A stretch of DNA of 64,000 bases from Siderastrea radians (lineage: Eukaryota > Cnidaria > Anthozoa > Scleractinia > Rhizangiidae): positions 17,822,201-17,886,200 of the forward strand of contig OZ024890.1 of the NCBI GenBank assembly GCA_964017195.1, given 5' to 3'. The translations under genes were made by a program, and so were the position numbers. Below the pieces are notes generated by a model. That model was not told the origin of the DNA. It did no database searches and saw nothing but the letters and a program-made list of their open reading frames with translations. Positions 22,064 through 31,433 of this stretch are shown piece by piece (position 1 is the first letter of the stretch; each line of letters starts with the position of its first letter).

Positions 22064-22325
22064 TGGGAAGCGGGGATGGTGCAGTGGTGAGGGCACTCGC
22101 CTCCCACCAATGTGGCCTGGGTTCGATTCCCAGACCCGGCGTCATGTGTGGGTTGAGTTTGTTGTTAGTTCTCGTCCTTGTTCCGAGGGTTTTTCTCCAG
22201 GTCCTCCGGGTTTTCCTCCCTCCTCAAAAACCAACTTTTCCAAATTCCAATTCGATCTGGAATCCGAGGGCCACACGTTTTTTCAGTTGAAAAACTGTTT
22301 AGTGTCACCTTCGTTCAACAAAGTC
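22064..22325 (+). mobile_element. tRNA-derived SINE
   Basis: A tRNA-like head carries an A box (TGGTGCAGTGG, 22077-22087) and a perfect B box (GGTTCGATTCC, 22120-22130). It is followed by a conserved body (CTCGTCCTTGTTCCGAGG, TTTTTCTCCAGGTCCTCCGG, CAAATTCCAATTCGATCTGG). The paralogous flank at about 4015 lacks the unit, giving an empty site. The 78- and 94-aa frames over it are incidental. The acceptor-like stem is degenerate, so this is not a tRNA gene. Confidence 0.85.
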
Positions 22326-23095
22326 GATTTATTTGATTAAACGCCTTTATGACATTATGATGTTTTATTTTGTCCAGTGCCAAAGATTGTTTAAACATAA
22401 CAATGGCCTGCTGATTCATAACAAGACTAGGCAGAATGAATCGATTCTATCAACTTTATTGGTCTCAAAATTTACAATAATAATTTAAAAAAAAAAAAAG
22501 GACCAAAAAGGAATTGCGCGAACGGGAAAATAATGTTACCCATGCGAGGCGCAACCCTAAAAAACTAGTATGGTGATAAAAATCTTAAATTAAAGTATAA
22601 CACACAACAACATCCGACTTCTTTTTCTCTTTTCTTACTTTTTTATCGACTTATCGTTATTTAACACCATTTAGTGCACCCTCTTGTCCATCTCCCGAAT
22701 AAATGAGCGCACCCCACCCATGAATGTCTGATCTCCCAGAAAAAGGCTCTCGGAAGATAACTGAAAAGGGGACGATTATTTGCAAACTTCTGTTAAGTCA
22801 GAGATAAAGATTGTCAGCCAAGCACACGAAGATTTTTTGAATTAAATCTTCTACCATGATCAGTAACAATAACAGTAAAAGCATTTACTGCATTAATCGA
22901 CGATCTAGAATATTTTTAGTTTTTATTTAATTCACTAAGGATTTTTGCATACACACTGATTTTTCATTTATTATACTATCAGACCACCACTTACATTCTT
23001 TAGTGGCACTATGCAAACATCTTTTTCACGGGAAATCAATATATTACGAGGTCACACTGAGTGACCATCCTACTTTTTTCGCTTATGGCCTGGAC
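22326..23095. other. duplicated flank with two inserts
   Basis: Collinear with 4025-4350 except for two insertions. One is about 22440-22590, the inverse of a LINE-like tail ending AATAAAGTTGATAGAATCG. The other, about 22787-23033, is of unknown nature. No gene is seen. Confidence 0.6.
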
Positions 23096-23386
23096 CATTC
23101 TGATGCCTTGCGATGACTTGCGCTCACTTTCTTCGAGCTCAAATTTGCGCGCAAATGAACGCAAGTTTTTGACCGTTTGGCCGCCCAACGCAAGTCGACG
23201 CAACTTGGTTTTAGTGTTGTTTTCTGTAGTGTGGGCAGGCAAGTAAGGCTGCACTGAAATGGCTTTTTTCAACTTGTGTTGAACTTGCGTCTTCTTGCAA
23301 GTCCGTTTGGCCACCCATCGCAAGTCTGCGTACGCAAGTTAGCATTTCCAAACTTGGGCTGACTTGCCACTCTGTTTGGACAGGCC
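23096..23386. mobile_element. MITE, second copy (5'-truncated)
   Basis: Same orientation and about 95% similar by eye to 19190-19470. Its right tip is ACTCTGTTTGGACAGGCC. Confidence 0.6.
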
Positions 23387-25003
23387 CATATATATACATA
23401 TTTTTCTGGTATACCAAGGGTACAGATAAATCCCTTGCATTTATAATGAGCAATTTGAGCAACTCATCTTTTAAGCACTTACCTCCTCACCAATGAATTC
23501 CCTATTTCTACAAAACATAAATGAATCTTGTGCAAGAAGCTACAACACGTTGTTTCAACACAAAATTCCAATTCAATGTCGACTACCAGATAAAATACAT
23601 TTTTTTGCATTTCGTCTCATTCATATATCAATTCACAAGCTGGACCCTGTTTGGAATCGACAACCTGCTTCACACTCTTCAAAGACCTGGTAATCGTTTA
23701 CGTCCTCCGGCTACACTTCATAATAAACTACCTGACACTGTTCACTCTGCAAGGACCCTGTTGGTGCCCGTTGCATCTCCTCTTCACAGAATTGCCCTTT
23801 TTCTCCAGTTTCTTTTGCTACGTAATTTGTGACCTACTAGTCAGATTAGGGCAAAGCACTAAACAGTCAATACAAAAACCGCTCCTTGCGAACATCATAC
23901 CTCTCAACATCAAAACAAGACCATTGAAGCAGCAAGTCAAGTAATATTGCAAGTGGCTTCATGTAAAACAAAAGAGCTAATGGTGTCAATGCACAAAAGA
24001 TGCGAAAATCACTCCATTATAATTAATCCATTATCTCTGACAGTTGCAGTTTGCTAGTATTAATTTCTAAATTGTTCCAAAGTTGGCCTTCTAATAACGC
24101 TTTAAGTACTTGTTTTGCCTCCTTGCGTCTTCAGGGATCTAGTGTATCTAATCAGCTTTTTACCACAATGGACTGGATATTGTGCATATTGCTTGGTTAG
24201 CTAAAATGATATTTTAGCGTATCGCAATTTGTGTAATCTCACACCTGAGGGCAACAATCTCCAAGAATAACAGCTCAGTATTGCACATCTAGGAACAGGT
24301 TTCCAATCTTCAATATTTTCAAATGTTTAATTTTGGAGTAAATTGAACATGTGAGCACAAAAAACACCTTGTTTTAATATTTCTCTGGTTTCTTGACTAA
24401 CAGCGCTAGCAGTCGAGTTGGCAATTTTGAAACTAAGGTTTTTAACGTAGTCACCACTGACGAAATCTTTTTTTTTCAGTAAGATAAAACTACGTTAAGA
24501 GTAAAAACTCAAACTTGAAAGTTTGAATTGCAGGTAGAAGAGAAAGGATGAAAAAGTATAGATCTAAAACCAAAACTCATACTGTAATTTTGAAAAAACA
24601 AAAACCAACAACCAACAAACAAAGAGCCAAAACAAAAACAAAGGTGCATACCAGAAAATCGGAGGGTCGGAAGTTTATTTCCTTTGACAAGAAAATTTAC
24701 TCCACGTTGTCTGTCTCTACCAGGTGTATGAATGGGTACTGGGGAACCGTTAGGACATCTAACAAAATACTGAGGTAACCTTGCGATGTGTTATAATCGC
24801 ATCCAGTGGGGGAAAGGGGGGTGGTAATACCTACTCTTGGTTAATTGATGGTGCTGAACGCGGAGTTTATAGTCGACAGTGTGGGCCACCTGCGTATCGT
24901 GTTCGACTTCGCATAAATTCATCGCTTTACACTGCACGAAAACCTTAAGTTTCTCATGATGGTTTAATTCAATTTCAGTAAATTGAAACTCATCTTTCAA
25001 CAG
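23387..25003. repeat. duplicated upstream flank of FBG exon, copy 2
   Basis: 23600-23940 parallels 19960-20290. 23950-24960 has no recognisable gene; the 76-aa Lys/Thr-rich frame at 24548-24778 is low-complexity. TTTCAACAG at 24995-25003 is the acceptor equivalent to that at 20924. Confidence 0.55.
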
Positions 25004-25744
25004 ACCTCAATGAATGTGATACAAACACACACAACTGCCATCAGCGTGCCACGTGTGTCAATAAACGGGGATCATATTCGTGCAGGTGTAACAGTGGATT
25101 CGTTGGAGATGGATTTGAATGCCGCTATTCATTACCTAAGTCCTGCTCCGAGATCAAAGGAAAGGGCAGCAGTAGCAGCAATTTTTACGTTATTGATCCA
25201 GATGGAGAGGGAGGACTGGCACCATTTTGAGCGTTTTGTGACATGCGTGACAAGAACGGAGTTGGTGTGACAGTCATCAGTCACGACAGTTAAAAAAAAG
25301 AACGCATGTCCAGGGATGTGAGCCTCGAGGGTGCTACTCACGTGACATTCATTACACAGGAGCAAGTCTGTCTCAGCTGGCGAGTCTCACCAGAGTCTCC
25401 TCACAGTGTGAGCAGTTTATGAAATATGAGTGTTATAATTCAGTTTTACTTTACGCTGGCTATCTACACTGATGGTGGGTGTCACGTGATTCTACGAAGA
25501 TGAAGTACTGGGGCGGGGCATCTGGCAGTGGTAATTGCGCATGCGGGATGACCAACTCGTGTGCAGAACCCAGGTATGGCTGTAACTGTGATAAGAACGA
25601 CAATGTATGGCGTGAAGACAGCGGTCTCCTCACTGACAAGACACATCTGCCAGTTTAAAACAGCTCAGGTTTGGGGATACTGGCGATAAAGGCGAACAAG
25701 GATACCACACCTTGGGAAAATTAAAGTGCTAGGGCACAGTATGA
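25004..25744 (+). pseudogene. EGF + fibrinogen-like exon, pseudogene copy
   Basis: Parallels 20925-21655 throughout: EGF ([18 protein letters not shown]...), [80 protein letters not shown]. In-frame stops follow APF (TGA), SHDS (TAA), GYLH (TGA) and HLPV (frameshift with TAA), and KC-stop-GTV replaces KCYGTV. At least five disabling changes are seen, so it is not functional. Confidence 0.85.
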
Positions 25745-26122
25745 ACACTATCTTCTTCATTCAGTTATTTAATGAAGCGTTTTATCAAATACAAATCACT
25801 TCTTATTACTTTTAGATCAGAAGTTGGCGAGCAGACGTGACAGTAGCTTGTTATATTTGGGGATTTCTCATAAGCTTGCGTTGTAATTAAAAATCGCAAA
25901 ACATTTTTGTTGAAGCACAAAAAAATAACCGATCTAAAGAGGGTGTACCTGAGAAAAGCCACTCATCGAGAATGACAAAATAACCGAGAGTGCTTCTCAG
26001 TGACGTTATATCATTGGTCTCTGGAATTGCATCGGGGTGGAGAGGATGCATTGAGGCCGTTTTTGACGCGATTTGCAAGGTGATTTTTGCAGCTATTTTA
26101 AGTGCGATTTCAAGTCGTTAAA
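25745..26122. repeat. 3' flank of FBG pseudogene
   Basis: 25890-25990 resembles 3725-3850 (TTGAAGCACAAAAAAATA, CGATCTAAAGAGGGTGT). No gene is seen. Confidence 0.5.
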
Positions 26123-26321
26123 GAGGCAAGGCTGATCGAACAGCCAGTATTTTAATAGGATTGCCCAATATTCCGGTTAGACAAAACTTGCCTTCATCAG
26201 GGGCTAGAAAAGCTAATTCATTTTCAATTAGCTTTTCTAGCCCCTGATGAAGGTTAGTTTTGTCTAACCGGAATATTGGGCAATCCTATTAAAATACTAG
26301 CTGTTTGATTAGCTTTGCCTC
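26123..26321. repeat. 96-bp-arm hairpin (near-perfect palindrome)
   Basis: Arms 26123-26218 and 26226-26321 are inverse with about seven mismatches around a 7-base loop (CATTTTC). The inner part (GCCCAATATTCCGG, CATCAGGGGCTAGAAAAGCT) is nearly identical between arms. Mismatches cluster at the outer end. No coding content. Such long palindromes are usually MITEs or retroelement end inversions. Confidence 0.85.
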
Positions 26322-27597
26322 TCAGTTTAAAGTTGTTTTATCTAGTCCACTGCTGATCCTGATCTAGACGAATATCCAGCTATAAATTGTTTATGTTTGT
26401 ACAAGTCGTTCTTGGCTAGTTTACAGAAGTCATTGTGTATACTATTGGCGATTTTTGCAGTAATTTTACATCAACTCCGCCGCGCATGGATCGCAATTTT
26501 CTTGCGCTGAGAGCAGAATGCATGCGATGAGTGCATAAAACACTTCAATGCTCCCTTCAGGGGATCCTCAAGGCCGCCTTGTTTATGATGACATCGTATG
26601 CAGCTCTGTTCTCGTCAGTGTCTCATTGTAACAAAATCAAAATCAATTCGCGGTGAAATCGCCACAAAAATCGCCGATTTCAAATCCAAGTACCACAGCT
26701 GTTTGCATAATCTTTAGTCTGCAAGAAAATGCCTGCTGACAGCTAAAGAAACAGTTGCAAGGCCTAGAAAAGAAAATTGGCCCTAATCTTCACCCATCAC
26801 TTAGATATAATATTTTGCTCTCAAAAAGAAATAAAAGTCAATTTGTTAATATATTAAATAGTGACAAAACATTATTACAAATGCATCTCACAAGGATAGT
26901 TGAAACCCAGCAACAGTTAATAGCAAGCAGAAGTACCAACTAGTATGGAGTTCCATTCCCGCCAAAATTCAACGTTGTATTTTAAATCGTACTTTTTGCA
27001 TTTTATCCTACATAGCACCTTCCAACATCCAACATCACAATTTTTGACATGCTACTTTTCTGATTCAACTGTTTGTGAGATTTGACTTGCTATAATCAAC
27101 ATGGAACATTCAAGTTTTCTTATTCGACGTGGAAGTTTTGTAATTCAACATCCAACTTTCCATCTTCAACATTCGAGTTTTCGCATTCGACTTCCATCCG
27201 CTGGTCAGCAATCGATTGACATCGTGGGCTCATCCAACTGACCTACCTCCCCTCGAATTACGTGCAAAGAGCGTTCCAGTGGAGTAGGTATGGGAAACTC
27301 TCTCTACCCCTAGACAGTGTTTTAGAAAGACGGGCTCGGGTGGAAACCTGGGATCGAGTTGTTTGAGGTTGGCAAACATGGCCGATCAAAAGGAGAGTTC
27401 ACCGTCGTCTGCTGCACAGTCTGTTACATTGTAGCTTGAATGAGGTTCAGGCCACCCTTTTACGGGTTGCTGACTGCCTTTCCTCTTATGATTTAGTCGT
27501 TTAGCATTTCTAGTTTTCTTGTATTAGATATTTAGCCTTTATTGCAACTAGACCAATACCTCCTTTTGGAAAGCAAGGCAGAATAAAGACATCCTAG
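26322..27597. other. intergenic, no gene seen
   Basis: 26960-27200 holds degenerate repeats of the form ATTC-AAC/GAC-ATCCAAGTTTT at irregular spacing. The remainder shows no coding or repeat structure I can support. Confidence 0.5.
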
Positions 27598-27838
27598 TTG
27601 AGATCTTTCCTTGCTTCTGATCCCCTCCTTAATACAAGCTACAGCACCAAATTTAAGCAAAGCTATTCGGACTCTGTAAGTTTGTGTTTTCACGATCCGC
27701 GATGTTCAAGTCTGAATTTCTGGTGGGACAAGATAGAATGCGATTTTAATAGGTTTAGTGAAGCAAGAGAGCGCGGTTGTCCGAGTTGTTTGGTGGCCGA
27801 ATAATCGTCAACGTACATGGGGATGGCGAGGTTCCCAG
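27598..27838 (+). pseudogene. PAN/apple-like exon of FBG-family gene, with stop
   Basis: The frame gives LCFHDPRCSSLNFWWDKIEC and ends CPSCLVAE, then a TAA at 27802-27804, then SSTYMGMARFPG before a CAG|GTAAAT donor at 27839. The C..DPRC.S.NFW.....C pattern resembles PAN domains found at the N-terminus of cnidarian FBG-family proteins. Position and strand fit a 5' exon of the copy interrupted at 30138. The in-frame stop suggests a pseudogene. Confidence 0.5.
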
Positions 27839-29232
27839 GTAAATAGAACGTAAATCTGTAGCACAATAAGGTGAGAATGAACGAAACCACAAGGTGTTAT
27901 CCTATCTCAAACGGAACGGTATACTCCTAAGTTTTTTAACTTGTGATCATTTCTCCTCCTGAAAAATTTAGAAAATTGTGAACATTATCTTTGATTAGGG
28001 CTCTTAAGCTGTTTAGTAATAATCTCGATGAACACAGCCACAACGCAGTTGTACAACGTTAACAAGTATGTTTTCCTTTGGAAAATTTAGGCATACTTTT
28101 GTTGTGAAAGTTTGAATGCAAAGATGTAAAAAATAGGAAATTATGGATGATTTCAAAACTAGTACAGAAGAGAAAGTATTAAATATCGCCGAAAATGACG
28201 GTTGAAAACGACCAAAATTGCATAGGTTCAATTTACTTCAACAATATGGTTTTGCTTCTTGTTTTTTATCATTGTTGCTGTTGTTTGCAAGGTTTTTCGC
28301 AAAACGCGCGCAGTCCTTTTTATGACAGCCAAACTACAATAGCTTCGATACTGAGTATTTCAGTGATAAACGTTCGTCGGTCGCTCCCTTGAAACAATCA
28401 ATCAAGTTGCACAACCAGTCCTTAGGCCTTCTTCTTTTTGTTTTGGCAAAGCTACATGCAAAAACCTCGATATAAAGGGCTTCTCGTATTTTCGTCACGG
28501 TTCTTTAATTTTCCACTACATTTTCTTTGCTGATATTTCCATATTTGTCCCCAGGTACTTAGTTAAACTGCACTTCATTCAAGAATTGCTGGTTGGAGAC
28601 AAAACCTTTGCAAAGTTCATTATTTGGCACCCCAGGCAACGGTGGCATGACAAAAAATTTTTATCGAATTTGTAGTTGTGTATATTCTCTTCCTAAGGGC
28701 CCTTTTAGCTAAAACAGTACCCACAAATTAAGATGAAGTCTTTAAGAACTCTGTATTTCAAGAACGTGTGTCACGAAAACGTTCTAATTCCATGGAAAAT
28801 TGGATGTAATGTTTTCCATCCGAGCATTGAGGTCTGTTCATCTCTTATGTTCAGTGTTGTTTAAACTACATAATAAACCACATAATTAATCCTTTGCTAG
28901 TCAAGCTTGGTCGATCGTCGGCCAAGATATGGCAGGACTTAGCTTCGTTTTTCTTTCGTTTCCTTTTCTTTTTGTTGTTGTTGTTTTTTGGTTTGTTTGT
29001 TTGTTTTTTTGCAAAGGAGTCATGAATATATACTATGAATTCAAAAAAAAAAAAATCCGCCACAAAAAGGAAAAGAAAAAATAAGAACTTGGACAATGTC
29101 TGAAGTTTTTAACGAACTCTTTGTCAGCAGTTAACGGATAGGTACGGCAAGATGAAGCGTACTTCAGAAAAGAACTACAGAGCAACTTGTATGTGAAAGG
29201 TAACGCTTTATGATTCCATCCACATACCCAGT
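27839..29232. other. intron-like or intergenic sequence
   Basis: Non-coding by inspection. A GTTTGTTTG/TTTTCTTT-rich tract lies at 28940-29010. No gene is supported. Confidence 0.5.
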
Positions 29233-29352
29233 AGAGTTGACTCCCGATAACTCGAACCTTCAAGGGGAATTGAAAAAGGTTCAAGTCATCGCGAGTTCTT
29301 TACTTCGAGTTAGCGGGAGATTCAAGTTACCGAGGGTTCGAGGAGTCAACTG
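29233..29352. mobile_element. 120-bp TA-flanked MITE (pogo-like)
   Basis: GAGTTGACTCCCGATAACTC at the left end is inverse to GGTTCGAGGAGTCAACTG at the right, with TA on both sides. The inner CTCGAACC/GGTTCGAG also pair. It resembles the group of the element at 19479-19653. Confidence 0.7.
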
Positions 29353-29950
29353 TAGTTAAAAACAAATTTTAAGACAGACCACATAAATTCACACTAGATT
29401 GAATTCATGCCTGAATTGCATGCTTGTGGACAAAATGACACAAATTTTTATTGTCGCTTCACGTGCATTGCGCGTGCGACCTGTCTCCGCGACAAAACAA
29501 AACAATGGGAAAGCATTATTTATTCTAGTTCCCTGGTCCATGTACCGTCACTAAATCTAGGATTCCGTTCTTTAATTTCCTTAATCAGTTGCTTTAATAT
29601 GGTAAGTCATACTTAAGGATTTCATTCATCGATTCAGAAGTAAGAAAACTATTACTTTTTTCAATGCCTGACTTTCCATTCAACGCGGTTAAACACTGTT
29701 GAATTGGACAAGTTTAACACGTTTCCGAGGCTCCCTGTTAATGACGTTAAATGATTCTAAAGGGCGTTGATTGAGTTAATTGATTGCCCTCAAACATTCG
29801 TACAACAAAGTTGTAGCCGGCAATGTTGGATGATGTTGAAGCAATACACCAACTGAAAACACACCATAACGACAGTGACGAAAAAGCTTAATAAATCGTC
29901 GAGATGGTTTGAAAGATCACTAAACAATTCTTTGGAAATTTTCTTCACAG
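29353..29950. other. no gene seen
   Basis: Ends in TTTTCTTCACAG, a plausible splice acceptor for the following FBG exon. Confidence 0.5.
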
Positions 29951-30137
29951 CGATAACATGTTGCAGCGATATAAAGATGCTGAACTTCACAGCGGAGAGT
30001 GGAAACAGTACGTCATTGATCCTGATGGTGAAGGAGGCTTGCCACCGTTTAACGTCACCTGTGACATGAATGACAAGAATGGAGTTGGTGTGACAGTCAT
30101 CAGTCACGACAGTGAGAACAGAACACTGGTGGATGGA
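29951..30137 (+). pseudogene. FBG-like exon, left half, interrupted by Polinton
   Basis: Reads [42 protein letters not shown] and stops being homologous at base 30137, the end of the target duplication GATGGA. The matching right half starts at 45675. The EGF module found in other copies is absent here. The exon start after CACAG (29950) is inferred. Confidence 0.8.
30132..30137 (+). repeat. Polinton target-site duplication, left (GATGGA)
   Basis: GATGGA occurs directly before the left tip and again at 45675-45680 directly after the right tip. Six base pairs is the standard target duplication of Polintons. Confidence 0.95.
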
Positions 30138-30603
30138 AGTAGTGTTATAAATGGGGGTACTAGCACAGCTGGTGAATCTTAGATTAAATCTTCGGTCAAA
30201 TCTCTAGCACAGCTGTCAAACCTCTAGCACAGCTGTCAAAATCTTCAGTCAAATTAAAGAGAAATTATTCCCAGTCAAAGTATACGTCTAGCACGGCTGG
30301 TGAATCTTGGATTAAATTAATTGAACGTGGCTGAAAAATCTTCAGTCAAATTAAACAGAAATATACCCACAATTTCATATAAAATTTTATATGAAATCTC
30401 CAAGAAACTTTACCTAAATTTGACTGAAGATTTGAGTGATAAAAGCACGCGAGCGCACCCAGTCAAATTCTCACTCAATTTTCACCAAATTTTTGACTGA
30501 AAAAATATTAAAATTCTATTATGACCGTAAGCATAACTTGTCACGCCATTTTCATGAATATATCTTTTATCGTCGAAGCAGCTGAGTGATGTTTTATTCA
30601 CCA
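30138..30603 (+). repeat. Polinton left terminal inverted repeat (466 bp)
   Basis: Inverse of 45209-45674 with no difference that I could find. Contains three direct and one inverted copy of AATCTTC(A/G)GTCAAAT (30187, 30240, 30337, 30418). Several TAGCACAGCTG units and a 26-bp perfect palindrome at 30372-30397 are also present. Its inner 124 bp duplicates the 3' end of the polymerase gene. Confidence 0.95.
30372..30397. repeat. 26-bp perfect palindrome in TIR
   Basis: ATTTCATATAAAA followed by its own complement. The same palindrome is present in the right repeat at about 45415-45440. It could fold as a hairpin in displaced single-stranded ends. Confidence 0.85.
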
Positions 30604-30647
30604 CTTTTAATTAGTCCACAGGGACTTTCCCGAGGAAATGAGTCATT

Positions 30648-30900
30648 AAGTTTTTCAATTGTTTTTATAACGCGTTAGACAGTTCTTTTGTCTTGAAAAC
30701 CACAGGGACTTTCCCGATGGGTCATGTAATATCAAATTGTCATGTATTTGAAGTAAAGTTTGTTGGTAAAGTTTATTCTTGAAGTTTTTCAATTGTTTTT
30801 ATAACGCGTTAGACAGTTCTTTTGTCTTGAAAACCACAGGGACTTTCCCGATGGGTCATGTATTTGAAGTAAAGTTTGTTGGTAAAGTTTATTCTTGAAG
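30648..30900. repeat. tandem duplication with consensus kappa-B motifs
   Basis: Copy 1 (30648-30781) and copy 2 (30782-30900) are near identical apart from an 18-bp segment (ATATCAAATTGTCATGTA) missing in copy 2. Each holds CCACAGGGACTTTCCCGA; a third such block lies just outside at 30617-30634. GGGACTTTCC therefore occurs at 30621, 30705 and 30839. The region is downstream of the leftward genes and adjacent to the left TIR. Confidence 0.9.
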
Positions 30901-30926
30901 TTTGTAGTGAACAGAAAAAATGAGAT

Positions 30927-31415
30927 TTATTCTTGGATGAATACCTTGTTGTATTTTTTTTCAAATTTGTCAGTTAATGGACACATATCAATGATTATTT
31001 CATCTATAACTTTGACATAATCAAGAAATTCTTTTTCATCATACTTCAGTCCTCTCATAAATGATCGTAAATCTGTTAAAACCTTTGAATAAGATGTATA
31101 GGCGAATTTAGACATCTCAATCTTCCTTTTGTAATTTTTAGCCTCTGAATATGTTTTTAGCAAGAGACCAGCGCCAGATATTGTTCCGAGAGGAATAGGA
31201 TTTAATGTAACACCGCCAACTACTGTTCCCGTAACTACCAATAAAACAGATGCAATGTTGCATATGAGTTCTGCTTTTTTGAAGTAATTAAAGGTCATTT
31301 TGGCAAGCCAGTATTTCTTATGATAGAATTTGTATAATGCTTTCAACTCAGATATTTGATTTTCCGTTAATTTTTCTGAAACATGGTTCCAATTGAATAT
31401 ATTATGTTTATCCAT
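30927..31415 (-). CDS. two-transmembrane Polinton accessory protein (SLATT-like layout)
   Basis: 162 aa. Residues 20-45 are helical and Lys/Tyr-rich (ALYKFYHKKYWLAKMTF). Two hydrophobic segments follow at about 49-69 and 73-88, separated by a short Pro/Asn turn. A long amphipathic helical tail (KTYSEAKNYKRKIEMSKFAY and onward) completes it. This layout resembles the SLATT family of two-TM proteins known from bacterial conflict systems, but that is a resemblance in layout, not proven homology. It is the last gene of the leftward block, 18 bp after the fibre gene. A virion membrane or host-membrane role is possible. Confidence 0.7.
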   Translation of the reverse strand: MDKHNIFNWNHVSEKLTENQISELKALYKFYHKKYWLAKMTFNYFKKAELICNIASVLLVVTGTVVGGVTLNPIPLGTISGAGLLLKTYSEAKNYKRKIEMSKFAYTSYSKVLTDLRSFMRGLKYDEKEFLDYVKVIDEIIIDMCPLTDKFEKKYNKVFIQE

Positions 31416-31433
31416 TTATATTATATGATTATA

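Noticed and set aside
22077..22130. tRNA gene
   Set aside because: A and B boxes are present but the acceptor and anticodon stems do not form, and a SINE body follows.
24548..24778. 76-aa Lys/Thr-rich ORF
   Set aside because: Low-complexity A-rich sequence without homologue at the paralogous position near 20500.
26235..26280. hammerhead ribozyme in the long palindrome
   Set aside because: CTGATGA and a stem are present but the conserved GAAA is GAAT, and the palindrome explains the pairing.
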